This document shows positions 12,386 to 24,231 of a stretch of DNA of 64,000 nt, piece after piece (position 1 is the stretch's first letter; each line of letters opens with the position of its first letter). The notes under the pieces are model-generated. The model searched no databases and was not told the origin of the DNA. It worked only from the letters and a program-made list of their open reading frames with translations. This DNA comes from Archivesica marissinica (taxonomy: Eukaryota > Mollusca > Bivalvia > Venerida > Vesicomyidae): assembly GCA_014843695.1 (NCBI GenBank), contig CM026402.1, positions 20,569,776-20,633,775 of the forward strand, in the 5' to 3' direction. The position numbers were made by a program, and so were the translations under genes.

Positions 12386-13532
12386 CACTGTACATCTAGG
12401 CAGTTAGACACCTACACTGTAATATCTAGGCAGTTAGACACCTACACTGTAATATCTAGGCAGTTAGAAACCTACACTGTAACATCTAGGCAGTTAGAAA
12501 CCTACACCGTAATATCTAGGCAGTTAGAAACCTACACTGTAACATCTAGGCAGTTAGAAACCTACACTGTAACATCAAGGCAGTTAGAAACCTACACTGC
12601 AACATCTAGGCAGTTAGAAACCTACACTGCAACATCTAGGCAGTTAGAAACCTACACTGTAACATCAAGGCAGTTAGAAACCTACACTGTAACATATAGG
12701 CAGTTAGAAACCTACACTGTAACATATAGGCAGTTAGAAACCTACACTGTAACGTCTAGGCAGTTAGAAACCTACACTGTAACATCTTAGGCAGTTAGAA
12801 ACCTACACTGTTACATCTAGGCAGTTAGAAACCTATACTGTAACATATAGGCAGTTAGAAACCTACACTGTTACATCTAGGCAGTTAGAAACCTACACTG
12901 TAACATCTTAGGCAGTTAGAAACCTACACTGTAACGTCTAGGCAGTTAGAAACCTATACTGTAACGTCTAGGCAGTTAGAAACCTACACTGTAACGTCTA
13001 GGCAGTTAGAAACCTATACTGTAACATCTAGGCAGTTAGAAACCTACACTGCAACATCTAGGCAGTTAGAAACCTACACTGCAACATCTAGGCAGTTAGA
13101 AACCTACACTGTAACATCAAGGCAGTTAGAAACCTACACTGTAACATATAGGCAGTTAGAAACCTACACTGTAACATATAGGCAGTTAGAAACCTACACT
13201 GTAACGTCTAGGCAGTTAGAAACCTACACTGTAACATCTTAGGCAGTTAGAAACCTACACTGTTACATCTAGGCAGTTAGAAACCTATACTGTAACATAT
13301 AGGCAGTTAGAAACCTACACTGTTACATCTAGGCAGTTAGAAACCTACACTGTAACATCTTAGGCAGTTAGAAACCTACACTGTAACGTCTAGGCAGTTA
13401 GAAACCTATACTGTAACGTCTAGGCAGTTAGAAACCTACACTGTAACGTCTAGGCAGTTAGAAACCTATACTGTAACATCTAGGCAGTTAGAAACCTACA
13501 CTGCAACATCTAGGCAGTTAGAAACCTACACA
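12386..13532. repeat. Minisatellite, 30 bp unit, with 451 bp higher-order repeat
   Basis: About 38 copies of a unit containing GGCAGTTAGAAACCTACACT plus GTAACATCTA. The order of variants (CATCAAGG, CATATAGG twice, CGTCTAGG, CATCTTAGG, TTACATC and so on) at 12600-13050 repeats in full at 13051-13501. A 451 bp block of 15 units was therefore duplicated as one piece. Confidence 0.95.
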
Positions 13533-13665
13533 TTTATACATATGCCGGCACTATAATGTCACAACAGGATTAATTATGGAAACACTCTATAAATAGAATA
13601 TGGAAATAGGAAATTTATTTTCTGTGAACCGAAAGCTTTTATGCAACGTTCTACTAATCATTCCA

Positions 13666-14432
13666 TGGTACACTACAGATCACCCTCCACCCACTACCCA
13701 ATGTTACACAGAACAATGGTACACTACAGATCACCCTCACCTACTGCTACACAGAACAATGGTACACTACAGATCACCCTCCACCCACTACCCAATGTTA
13801 CACAGAACAATAGTACACTACAGATCACCCTCCACCCACTACCTAATGTTACATAGAACAATGGTACATTACAGATCACCCCCACCTACTGCTACACAGA
13901 ACAATGGTACACTACAGATCACCCTCCACCCACTACCCAATGTTACACAGAACAATGGTACATTACAGATCACCCCCACCTACTGCTACACAGAACAATG
14001 GTACACTACAGATCACCCTCCACCCACTACCCAATGTTACACAGAACAATGGTACACTACAGATCACCCCCACCTACTGCTACACAGAACAATGGTACAC
14101 TACAGATCACCCTCACCTACTGCTACACAGAACAATGGTACACTACAGATCACCCTCCACCCACTACCCAATGTTACACAGAACAATGGTACACTACAGA
14201 TCACCCTCCACCCACTACCCAATGTTACACAGAACAATGGTACGCTACAGATCACCCTCCACCCACTACCCAATGTTACACAGAACAATGGTACACTACA
14301 GATCACCCTCCACCCACTACCCAATGTTACACAGAACAATGGTACATTACAGATCACCCCCACCTACTGCTACACAGAACAATGGTACACTACAGATCAC
14401 CCCCAGCCACTACCCAATGTTACACAGAACAA
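13666..14432. repeat. Minisatellite, alternating 51 and 43 bp units
   Basis: About 16 units, each beginning with GGTACACTACAGATCACCC. They end either in a longer CCACCCACTACCCAATGTTA form or in a shorter CCACCTACTGCTACACAG form, arranged in an irregular alternation. Overlapping open frames of 70-290 codons in all frames come from the repeat. Confidence 0.93.
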
Positions 14433-14617
14433 AGGCCAAGTATTAATACTCGTGTATTATTGATTGCGTCACTTAAGGGATACAGTTTTGTATGTTATAC
14501 CAGTAATACAGGAACAATCTGGCTTTTGTTTATCCTCATGTACAAGGCCAAATTAACAAATAACGGGTTCCGGGTGACATATAACATACAATGAATTAGG
14601 TAGGCTAAACCAGAGTT

Positions 14618-14812
14618 ACTTAGTTTATACAAATTTATTTTAGCTCGATTGCGAAACAAGTTATTTCAACTTATATAAATCACTCTCGAGACCTCATTCC
14701 TGATAGATTCCATCGCCACGAGGGAGAGAGAAGAGGCAACGTGGAATTTAAATGCCTTGCCTAAGGGCACAATCATAACGGCTCCAGTGGGGCTCGAACT
14801 CCGGACCTTTCC
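14618..14812 (-). mobile_element. SINE-C copy, 5'-truncated
   Basis: Minus-strand SINE-C (see 5324) with an intact tail and body. The head is cut shortly after the B-box region (GGGGCTCGAACTCCGGACC on the plus strand), which is typical of incomplete reverse transcription. Confidence 0.85.
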
Positions 14813-15351
14813 CAGAGTTACTTATATACCGGTATTAGACTTTTTGGGGGCAGAGTTGCTCAAACAAAATAAGGACAGATGCATAATTTATACTTAAAGT
14901 TGGGAATCTGAAAACAAACCGCATAAGCATGACCTTCAAAATTGGGAGATTTTTATAAATTTTTTGGCGAAGTCCCTTGTATTGTTTTATGCGAAAATAC
15001 TTCTCCCTCCAATGAAAACAGGGAGAAATGAGGAGGCAGCTCAAGGAGATCTTTTCTCCCTGATCAGTCACCCTATGGCTCAAACCTTAAAACAAACACT
15101 TCTATTGTTTGGCTTAATTCTGTATCTCAGACAGAATGAACGATCAAGTATTGATTGAACAAAATCTCTCCCAAACAGCAAACACCTTCTATTTCATTAG
15201 CGGAGAACATTGGTAAACTCACTGTTCAATGTTATCTGTTTTTGCATCATAGTGGCAAAATCATATACAAGAAACGTGAAATTTAATTAATACAATATTA
15301 TCTACGTGTCACCTCATCATATCAATGGTATTAAGGCATATATTTATATAT
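14813..15351. other. No gene recognised; spacer
   Basis: The only structure noted is an imperfect inverted pair around 15000-15026 (CTTCTCCCT and AGGGAGAA). The overlapping 64- and 82-codon open frames on opposite strands show no domain. Confidence 0.4.
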
Positions 15352-15580
15352 ACCAGGGGCGTAGCTAGTGATTTTGAATTTGTAGCCCCCGAGTAATAAA
15401 TTGTACACGCAAGGTGTGTTGTTGTTAGAGGGGTCTTGGGGCATGCTCCCGCATGAACATTTTGAATCATAGAATGTCAATGGTGCACGCACACTGAAGA
15501 ATTTTAATGTACGTCTCTGGCGTTCAAATTTTGATATTTTCAGAGATCTTATGTATTTTTCAAAATGATAACATATTGGG
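15352..15580. mobile_element. Degraded DNA-transposon end
   Basis: Begins CCAGGGGCGTAGCTAGTGAT, a start common to dispersed animal DNA-transposon remnants. It continues through a GC-richer segment (GGGGTCTTGGGGCATGCTCC) unlike its AT-rich surroundings. No opposite end or coding region was identified, so the boundary is approximate. Confidence 0.35.
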
Positions 15581-15754
15581 CCTAAAATTTCAATACAGAG
15601 ATGAAAACATCTATATATGTATATATACATGTATATATATATATGATCGTGTGGCGTGAGGTCTGTAAGCATCTGCTAGAAAAAGAACACGCTGTATGAA
15701 TGCCATTTTATATTGTACAATGTTCTCTCGATTGCAGGACATAGACACATAAGT

Positions 15755-15962
15755 CCAAAGTACCCTCGACTTATGGAAGGATCCAGTCCACAAAGCACCC
15801 TCGACTTATGGAAGGATCCAGTCCACAAAGTACCCTCGACTTATGGAAGGTTCCAGTCCACAAAGTACCCTCGACTTATGGAAGGATCCAGTCCACAAAG
15901 TACCCTCGACTTATGGAAGGATCCAGTCCACAAAGCACCCTCGACTTATGGAAGGATCCAGA
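15755..15962. repeat. Minisatellite, 35 bp unit
   Basis: Six copies of a unit containing ACCCTCGACTTATGGAAGGA followed by TCCAGTCCACAAAG. Confidence 0.92.
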
Positions 15963-16347
15963 TTAAATTCAGCAATTGGAATACAAAATTTGACCCCCTC
16001 GACGTATGACCGAGATCTTCTTACGGACGGGTATATATGATAATCATGTTATCTTTTGTAAATAAGATTCTTGAGAGGACTTGTTGATAACATAAACAAA
16101 CAACCTAGTTCACAATTCTAGAACATTGAAACTAAACGACTGCATCATACAAATATACAGTGCACGTGTTATACGCATAGCAGAATAACGGCATGTATAC
16201 CAACATTATTAGGGGTCCCACTGCATCCTTCAAAAGGTTTTTTGCTTACTTTACGTTCTTAGTCAACCGGGAACCTTTAGAAAAAACATTTGGTATTACA
16301 AAATAGAAAGTGATTTTTATTTAATTATCTGCATACATCTTTTTTTT

Positions 16348-16596
16348 AAAGTTTATTTATCGGCACTACCGGTTGCCCATATGAGCGACGGGCAGATTAC
16401 CTATCAACATCTATTCCGGGCAGGCTTCAGCCGTTAACCAGTACTTGGTGCATCAACAACCTCCATAGGAAACTGCCAACTGTTTCATATAAAGAGACAT
16501 GGTATGAGCAGGGCTCAAACCTGTGACCATCAGTGATGATAGGTTACAGTGGTATACAAGTCAGTGACTGCAACTACTCGAACACGGAGGAGGACG
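16348..16596 (-). mobile_element. SINE-E copy, tail variant 1
   Basis: Minus-strand member of the family described at 37326. The head reads (reverse complement) TCGAGTAGTTGCAGTCACTG. The 3' tail is the CGTCGCT...AGCGACG-type stem followed by AAATAAACTT, the same tail module as SINE-A. Confidence 0.8.
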
Positions 16597-16643
16597 ACAT
16601 ACATCAAACAACACTACGGTCTATGGAAGGCATTAAGGCCCCA

Positions 16644-16887
16644 TTAACCCATTCAACACCAAGTAACTGAAATGGACTGGTCCATGATATTTTTAGACCA
16701 ATAAATTAATAACAAAATTACATTTGGATCAGTTCATTTATCAAAATGGGTAATTTTTTTTCTAAAAATAGTTATATTACTTGAAAAAAGTGCAGATCCT
16801 GATGAGACGGCTCGTCATGAGCCGGCTCATCTGGATCTACACTTTTTTGTAAGCCTATATAGAGGTCTGTGGTGTTGAAAGGGTTAA
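16644..16887 (+). mobile_element. TIR-1 copy
   Basis: Complete copy bounded by TTAA on both sides. Ends are TTAACCCATTCAACACC and GGTGTTGAAAGGGTTAA, and the central palindrome is GGCTCGTCATGAGCC. Family description at 40532. Confidence 0.88.
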
Positions 16888-17122
16888 GCGTTTACTTAGA
16901 ATGTGCTGCGCACCGACATATTGCAAGGAGCGGATGATTAGATAGAGTGATTATTGTCTTATATTTTCATTTTTCAATAATAAATTATTACGGTAAAAAG
17001 TAAAATTTGGAAAACATACCCACGATCGAACCTGATTTTGTGAAATTACCATGTGTAAATTATCTCCCTTTAGGGATAATTTAACAAAATCACCAACAAC
17101 TTTTTACGGATAAAGTTACCCA

Positions 17123-17365
17123 TTAACCCTTTCAACACCACAGACCTCTAAATAGGCTTACAAAAAGTGTAGATCCAGATGAGCCGGCTCGTGACGAGCC
17201 GTCTCATCAGGATCTGCACTTTTTGCCAGTGATATGACTATTTTTAGAAAAAAAAATACCCATTTTGATAAATGAACTTGTCCAAATGTGATTTTCTGAT
17301 TCATTTATTGGTTTATGAATATCATGGACCAGTCCATGTGAGTTACTTGGTGTTGAAAGGGTTAA
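17123..17365 (-). mobile_element. TIR-1 copy, reverse orientation
   Basis: Complete TIR-1 in the opposite orientation to its neighbour only 236 bp away (16644-16887). The two copies form a large inverted pair that could fold or recombine. TTAA is present at both ends. Confidence 0.88.
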
Positions 17366-17467
17366 GGTGTTCCCCGTATTGTATTTTCACCCTGTCTTGC
17401 ACTTAGAATGCCATGGCCAGTAATGTAGCACTAATAAATACTGTGTACCGGTATATATTATTATTAT

Positions 17468-17632
17468 TTAAGTTTATTTAACGTCGCTACCGGTTTCCCA
17501 TTTCAGCGACGGGCAGTTTACCTAACAACACCTTTCCTGGGCAGGCTCCAGCGGTTAACCAGTACTTGGTGCACCAACCTCCGTAAGAAACTGCCAACTT
17601 TTTCATATAAATGAGACACGGCCTGAGCCTGG
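17468..17632 (-). mobile_element. SINE-E copy, 5'-truncated, tail variant 1
   Basis: Contains the tail stem and the GTTAACCAGTACTTGGTGCA body, and stops at the GAGACACGGCCTGAGC segment. The tRNA-like head is missing. Confidence 0.8.
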
Positions 17633-17950
17633 TATATATTCTGGTAGACATCAATTATATATCTATCCAGTGTGGAATAAAAGACAGCCAACTGTAATTT
17701 AAATAACTGGCACAAATTCATCATGTCACTGTAAGGGTGTACATTAATTCAGCACACTGACAGTGATATTGTTATATATATAGGGCCGTGAATAAAAGCT
17801 GTCCTATTTGACATAATTGTGTTAATGGATGAACTCCTGGCAAATGTTTCTACTGGTGATTATGAGCCATAGCAGGTTACTATCAATAATGCTAGTTCAC
17901 CTTAGCATTACTAGACCATAGAAGAATAGGTTGATGTACATAAATAATAA

Positions 17951-18608
17951 AGTACTAGTGTATGTATGCACACATATATAATACAGTACTGGTGTATGTA
18001 TGCACACATATATAATACAGTACTAGTGTATGTATGCACACATATATAATACAGTACTAGTGTATGTATGCACACATATATAATACAGTACTAGTGTATG
18101 TATGCACACATATATAATACAGTACTAGTGTATGTATGCACACATATATAATACAGTACTAGTGTATGTATGCACACATATATAATACAGTACTGGTGTA
18201 TGTATGCACACATATATAATACAGTACTAGTGTATGTATGCACACATATATAATACAGTACTAGTGTATGTATGCACACATATATAATACAGTACTAGTG
18301 TATGTATGCACACATATATAATACAGTACTAGTGTATGTATGCACACATATATAATACAGTACTAGTGTATGTATGCACACATATATAATACAGTACTGG
18401 TGTATGTATGCACACATATATAATACAGTACTAGTGTATGTATGCACACATATATAATACAGTACTAGTGTATGTATGCACACATATATAATACAGTACT
18501 AGTGTATGTATGCACACATATATAATACAGTACTAGTGTATGTATGCACACATATATAATACAGTACTAGTGTATGTATGCACACATATATAATACAGTA
18601 CTAGTGTA
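17951..18608. repeat. Minisatellite, 34 bp unit
   Basis: About 19 highly homogeneous copies containing TGTATGCACACATATATAAT and ACAGTACTAG. A few copies have TGG for TAG at regular distance, which points to recent multi-unit duplication. Confidence 0.95.
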
Positions 18609-19154
18609 TGAAAAACTTTGTATGATAAAATACAATGTATAACGCTTTATTTCTCATATTCTGTTTACTGCTTTTGACTTTCAAACAACACGGATGAAGG
18701 TTAACATGTCATTTCAGAAAAGAATATTCAAGGTAATTCATATGTTAGGTTGTTATTAATTAAGTGTGAAATACATGTATATATGCTTACAGGAGAAATG
18801 GGAAAAACTGCTTAAAAATGCATGCAGCTAATATACATTTACATGTATAATGCGCATAAATTCAAGAAAATATTCTTTTCATTATTTGACTGGAACATAT
18901 CACTAGAAAGTATGTATATAATTATCTAAAGCCAAATTATGCCAAACATAGGGAGGAAGGGTGAGCAGGGAGGGCAGAGAAATAATATTTTTCAAAACAG
19001 GGGGGGGGGATGATAATTTTCAAAACAGTAGTTAATAAAAAAAATAATAATATTGGTTGTCAATTTTTTTTTTGTTCTTTAGAACTGAAGGGTATCATCA
19101 AAATATGGAGTACAATTAATTGTACATCTAGCAATTATGTGCAATTTATCATAG
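18609..19154. other. No gene recognised; AT-rich spacer
   Basis: Unique-looking AT-rich sequence with a short G run (about 19001-19010) and A/T homopolymers. It lies on the 3' side of the minus-strand TMEM86 gene. No clear polyadenylation site was assigned. Confidence 0.4.
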
Positions 19155-19761
19155 TTAAAGCAGCATTACATTGTAATAAAGGATGTTTTGGGTAAAATAT
19201 AAATAATAATGTGTGTGTGTTTACAAAAATCAAAATAGTCGCTCAGAAACGATAAAATTCCAAATAATTTAAACCGTCGTATACGCGAATTTGTTTATCA
19301 ACACACGAAATGTAAACACACACAGCGCGCATGCGTGAAACAACAGAGGATGTAGAAAACAACGTATATATTTTGAACATGAAATACTATCTATCTTCCT
19401 CTAATGTCGAACCCCTCGCGGTGATGTAGAAATGTCCCTAAAAGACTTAGCTAACAGAGGTATGAATCAACATATCAAGTAATTTAATTAAAAAAGACAA
19501 CATGGAACAAATGGGGACGATGCATTCTGAATGTAAACAAGTGCGGACGATGCGTACCGGTTGTAAACAAATGTGTGACCGATCGACTCGGAAAGTCCTA
19601 CTTTCGATTTCGAGTTTGTTTTATCGCAAAAAAACACTGTTTACCAAATGAACATAAGCATACAAAGTATAATGTTAGAATGTGTAGCAGCATTGCTACC
19701 CATACGTAAAAATTGAATTTTTCAAATATCTTTTATTTCATACGATGTAATGCTGCTTTAA
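19155..19761. mobile_element. TIR-6 element, diverged copy
   Basis: Left end TTAAAGCAGCATTACAT, right end GATGTAATGCTGCTTTAA, bounded by TTAA. Related copies at 60104-60621 and 62576-62948 have GCGACA in place of GCAGCA. Internal matches include a CAAAAAAACACTGTTTA-like block. It is non-coding. It lies just downstream of the TMEM86 stop codon, so it may be part of that gene's 3' UTR. Confidence 0.7.
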
Positions 19762-19919
19762 TTAAACAAATAAGTGATTATATTTTGGCCATATGTGACA
19801 AGAGTTTAATCCATGCATACTGACATATTTCAATCTTGTGTGCATAGACAATCAAGTCAAGACAGGTAATTCAAATGCCATGTAATTAATATATTCTATA
19901 TCTATAATACTGTAGTGAT

Positions 19920-20792
19920 CTAGGTGGAGATTTCGGTGTGTGTATTCCTGTGGATCAGCATATTGTCTCTACTACTGACAGGTTTATCACAATCTCCATT
20001 TATTTCACTATCACTAATGTGTCCATCGATTTCGCAATCTCGCAGTTGACCATTCATTTGTTCTGACTCTATCCTTCCTTGTTTCTGTTTCAACGTGGCA
20101 ATAAAAGCGTCAACCTGGCTATCCACTACAGACAGCGCAATTCCAAACTGCGCTGCATAGTACGTCACCATGATGATTGGGTGAGCATATGGTAGCGGCA
20201 TTATAAATTTATCAACGGCAAGAACTAGGTCTGATGTGACGAATGCTAGAGCTCCAAAACATCCGGACATTTGGGTCCAGGTGACCTGATCATCGAAGAA
20301 ATTAAATGTTGGAATACGAGCAACCGCCCTCCACCCCATTGTACAGATGACACCAACATACGCAGCCACCATGTACAACATGATGCCTTTCAACGCGACA
20401 CTAAGGAATAAATACACAACCACACCAAGGGCTGCAAACACAGCACCGGCATATAGATTTAGTGGTTTCCATCCGAATGCTCTGGCATAGCATATTTGAG
20501 CTATCGCAAAACAACCTACTCCAACCTCAAAATATTTCTTCCACACCAAGCAGGCATCTCCGAGGCATGAAAAGATCAAACCAATAAGAACTCTGCGCGA
20601 ATATCTATAATACTCTGTGATATTCATTCCATTCAGTAAGACGAACAATATCAGCGATATGATTGGCAGGCATTTGATAATGCAGAAGAACCAGGGTGCA
20701 CTTGTTTCGCTGGCCGGTGTGTCGGCAAATAGCACAAAGAAAATAGTGCATGTCTTGAAGAATGGCACCAACTTGGGACCCACGCTCTTCAA
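19920..20792 (-). CDS. TMEM86A: TMEM86-type lysoplasmalogenase, main (last) coding exon
   Basis: This exon encodes 290 residues of a YhhN/TMEM86 family membrane protein. Known members hydrolyse the vinyl-ether bond of lysoplasmalogens in the endoplasmic reticulum. The seen features match the family. The N-terminal stretch is LKSVGPKLVPFFK. Several hydrophobic segments follow, and the family motifs are FSCLGDACLVW (GD near residue 85), TSDLVLAVDKF (SD near 194) and YAHPIIMVTYYAAQ (about 209-222). The last roughly 60 residues are hydrophilic and acidic, longer than in vertebrate TMEM86A of about 240 residues. The open frame continues upstream to an ATG at 20831, but I reject that start. The sequence just before TTGAAGAGC is a pyrimidine-rich acceptor ending in TATATTGCAG, so the 13 extra codons are intronic. 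Exon 1 is proposed at 28122-28142. The stop is TAG at 19920-19922. TMEM86A versus TMEM86B cannot be separated here. Confidence 0.92.
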   Translation of the reverse strand: MKSVGPKLVPFFKTCTIFFVLFADTPASETSAPWFFCIIKCLPIISLILFVLLNGMNITEYYRYSRRVLIGLIFSCLGDACLVWKKYFEVGVGCFAIAQICYARAFGWKPLNLYAGAVFAALGVVVYLFLSVALKGIMLYMVAAYVGVICTMGWRAVARIPTFNFFDDQVTWTQMSGCFGALAFVTSDLVLAVDKFIMPLPYAHPIIMVTYYAAQFGIALSVVDSQVDAFIATLKQKQGRIESEQMNGQLRDCEIDGHISDSEINGDCDKPVSSRDNMLIHRNTHTEIST

Positions 20793-20853
20793 CTGCAATA
20801 TAAGTAAAAATATCCATGATGTACTCGGCACGTTACTCGCTACCCATGTGGGA

Positions 20854-21924
20854 AGAAAGGCTTAGTCGATGATGATGATTGAGCTTATTTACACTTGCCG
20901 ACATGTGAGCGAGCGAGAAAGGCTTAGTCGATGATGATGATTGAGCTTATTTACACATGCTGACATGTGAGCGAGCGAAAGGCTTAGTCGATGATGATGA
21001 TTGAGCTTATTTACACATGCCGACATGTGAGCGAGCGAGAAAGGCTTAGTCGATGATGATGATTGAGCTTATTTACACTTGCCGACATGTGAGCGAGCGA
21101 GAAAGGCTTAGTCGATGATGATGATTGAGCTTATTTACACTTGCCGACATGTGAGCGAGCGAGAAAGGCTTAGTCGATGATGATGATGATTGAGCTTATT
21201 TACACTTGCCGACATGTGAGCGAGCGAAAGGCTTAGTCGATGATGATGATGATTGAGCTTATTTACACTTGCCGACATGTGAGCGAGCGAAAGGCTTAGT
21301 CGATGATGATGATTGAGCTTATTTACACTTGCCGACATGTGAGCGAGCGAGAATGGCTTAGTCGATGATGATGATTGAGCTTACTTACACTTGCCGACAT
21401 GTGAGCGAGCGAGAAAGGCTTAGTCGATGATGATGATTGAGCTTATTTACACTTGCCGACATGTGAGCGAGCGAGAATGGCTTAGTCGATGATGATGATT
21501 GAGCTTATTTACACTTGCCGACATGTGAGCGAGCGAGAATGGCTTAGTCGATGATGATGATTGAGCTTATTTACACTTGCTGACATGTGAGCGAGCGAAA
21601 GGCTTAGTCGATGATGATGATTGAGCTTATTTACACTTGCCGACATGTGAGCGAGCGAGAAAGGCTTAGTCGATGATGATGATTGAGCTTATTTACACTT
21701 GCCGACATGTGAGCGAGCGAGAAAGGCTTAGTCGATGATGATGATGATTGAGCTTATTTACACTTGCCGACATGTGAGCGAGCGAAAGGCTTAGTCGATG
21801 ATGATGATTGAGCTTATTTACACTTGCCGACATGTGAGCGAGCGAGAAAGGCTTAGTCGATGATGATGATGATTGAGCTTATTTACACTTGCCGACATGT
21901 GAGTGAGCGAAAGGCTTAGTCGAC
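20854..21924. repeat. Minisatellite, 62-65 bp unit, in the TMEM86 intron
   Basis: About 17 copies containing GATTGAGCTTATTTACACTT, GCCGACATGTGAGCGAGCGA and GGCTTAGTCGATGATGATGA. Length differences come from an ATG-triplet count and a GA insertion. The array begins only about 60 bp from the splice acceptor of the main TMEM86 exon. A single stray half-unit occurs at about 21994-22045. Confidence 0.95.
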
Positions 21925-22147
21925 CGCAGTACTGGAGTATAGTATTTCATTTCACAGAAATAATGCGCCCTTATATATTTACATGATTAATTGTTGATGA
22001 TGATGATTGAGCTTATTTACATGTGAGCGAGCGAATAGCTTAGTCTGTCAGATGTCCACCAAACAATTGCAGAATTTCTACACTATCTGGGACAATGTAG
22101 AGCAACTTGCTTTAGAAAGAAACCTGTATAGTTGCACATGTTATTTC

Positions 22148-22294
22148 ATGCATGGGTACCAGGTAATCATAGATGGGTACCAGGTAATCATGCATGGGTA
22201 CCAGGTAATCATAGATGGGTACCAGGTAATCATACATGGGTACCAGGTAATCATACATGGGTACCAGGTAATCATACATGGGTACCAGGTAATG
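22148..22294. repeat. Minisatellite, 21 bp unit
   Basis: Seven copies of ATGGGTACCAGGTAATCAT plus two variable bases (GC, AG or AC). Because 21 is a multiple of three, short open frames exist on both strands. They are artefacts. Confidence 0.92.
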
Positions 22295-22385
22295 TACAGA
22301 TTGCTCTGTGGAACACATTGATTAAATTATATTTTATTTATGCATATCTTGTTATTCTACGAATGTCATTTACAACAGAACATTT

Positions 22386-22562
22386 GTGTTTTACGTTTAT
22401 TTATCGTCGCTACCGGTTGCCCATATGAGCGACGCCTCGTGAAGAGATAAGTCATTTTAGATTTTTGGAGGATAGTGCAATGATACAGATAGAGACCCAT
22501 TCCAGAGTCTCCTCTGGTTCTTTTACGTGCACCACGACACGAGACCTTGGTTTAAAGTCCTA
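22386..22562 (-). mobile_element. SINE-A copy, 5'-truncated
   Basis: The tail stem and body are present. The copy ends within the GGTTTAAAGTCC body segment and lacks the tRNA-like head. Confidence 0.85.
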
Positions 22563-22774
22563 ACAGAAAATACACATATACAAAAATTTTAAACTATTTT
22601 CATTGGTTTTTAAGATAAAGTTCAGAGCACTCGGTGTTATAAGCTCTATATATAGAGGCTAGAATAACCTGAAAAAGTCTCTGGATATATAAAAACACAT
22701 ATTAAACAATAGTGGACTTTATGAATTCCATTTAATAATACTTTATTGCATCCTTTATAAATATAATATACATC

Positions 22775-22893
22775 AGGGATCATTCTAGAGGGCAATGTGG
22801 GAGAAATTGTCGCACTAGGGTTTACGCCCTCTGGGGGTCCCACTTCTCCCTAAAAAATCCAAAAAAAATCTGACCTAGAATGAACCCTGATAC
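22775..22893. mobile_element. TIR-3 copy, internally deleted
   Basis: Only 119 bp: left end CAGGGATCATTCTAGAGGG, right end CTAGAATGAACCCTG. ATACAT occurs directly outside both ends and may be a 6 bp target-site duplication. Family description at 45514. Confidence 0.75.
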
Positions 22894-22954
22894 ATATCAT
22901 AAGAAGAAATGTTATTTTTCAATTTGAATTTAAAAGTTCATCATTGTTTAAAGT

Positions 22955-23168
22955 TTAAACATTATTTATTTTACAACGATTGCGAAGCAAGTTTCTAACA
23001 ACTTATATTAATCACTCTCGTTGGTGCGGATGAAAGCGTAAATGTGGTCATTTGTGTGGGAAAAAACCGGAGACCACGGTACCATATCACATACTTCCCG
23101 GCCCGAGGATCGAACCTGGGTTGCATTGGTGAGAAGTGAGCGCGCTAACCACTGTGCTAATCGGACAG
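22955..23168 (-). mobile_element. SINE-D copy
   Basis: Minus-strand copy of the family described at 61294. It shows the head (reverse complement GATTAGCACAGTGGTTAGCG), the B-box region GGTTCGATCCTCGG, the GACCACATTTACGCTTTCAT body and the AGAGTGATTAATATAAGTTG tail. Confidence 0.82.
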
Positions 23169-23689
23169 TTCATCAGTGGACAATATATATATATACATAA
23201 AAGCATGCACATGAAAAATATGTCAATATGAGAAAATCATATACAGTATTGACAATACCAACTATGCATATAATACATTATAATTTACATTCTCATTATT
23301 TGTAGACATTACATTGCTTAATTAAAGTTAAGTATATGAGTATGACAATATGGACTGGATTTATAGTATCTTGTAGAAAGCCAAATAAAGGAGAACTCAT
23401 TTTAAATAGTATTATATTTATAAACACAGTCAAGTTACACATTCGATTAAACCATGCCCATCTCAGTTCAAATGCTTCAAAATGCTATGTTCCCAATTTG
23501 GCTATAATATTATTGATGCGAGTTTGCATTAAAGTGACAAATTTGAAAACACTATGTCTTTTATGGCAATACTCTTTAATATATTTCTTTCTAATGTTAT
23601 TGTAATCTGAACAAATCAGGACAAAGTGGTATTTGTCTTCTATATCATAAGATGAGCATCGCCTACTGTTAAAACAGAAATTTATAAAT
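23169..23689. other. No gene recognised; AT-rich intronic spacer
   Basis: AT-rich sequence within the TMEM86 intron. The 89-codon open frame starting at 23336 has no recognisable domain. Confidence 0.4.
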
Positions 23690-23825
23690 ACATGTACACT
23701 ACAATATTAAACCAATTAATACAATATTACACCATTTAATGACTACAATATTAAACCAATTGCTATAATATGAAACAAATCATTACAATATTAAAAAAGA
23801 ACGACAATATTAAACCAATAAATAG
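23690..23825. repeat. Degenerate ACAATATTAAACCAATTA repeat
   Basis: About six irregular copies of a 20-22 bp unit with ACAATATTAAACCAATTA. It is clearly related to the larger array at 24516-25517 and separated from it by a SINE-C insertion and unique sequence. Confidence 0.8.
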
Positions 23826-23997
23826 TCCATTCAAAAGTTCCCCAGAGCATATGTTACAATGTTGCCAAATAAATATTAGCATTGTAATAATATAAATGCA
23901 GCTATATAGCAGAATGTAATAGAACAATTGGTAATATTTCTGCAAGTCTAAATATATTTCTTAAAGAAAATAATTTACTAAATCTTTCATATGTTGC

Positions 23998-24231
23998 TAG
24001 TTTATACAAATTTATTTTAGCTCGATTGCGAAAAGTTATTTCAACTTATATAAATCACTCTCGAGACCTCATTCCTGATGGAATCCAACGCCACGAGGGA
24101 GAGAGAAGAGGCAATGTGGAATTTAAATGCCTTGCCTAAGGGCACAATCGTAACGGCTCCAGTGGGGCTCGACTCCGGACCTTTCGCACCTGAAGCGAAC
24201 GCTTATCCACTGCGCTATCACGACTTCCACA
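23998..24231 (-). mobile_element. SINE-C copy, full length
   Basis: Complete minus-strand SINE-C. TATGTTG occurs on both sides (about 23989 and 24238), a possible short or decayed target-site duplication. Confidence 0.88.

Noticed and set aside
20793..20831. ATG at 20831 as the start of TMEM86
   Set aside because: The 13 codons before LKSVGPK cover a pyrimidine-rich splice acceptor ending in CAG, and family members have a different short N-terminus, found at 28122-28142.
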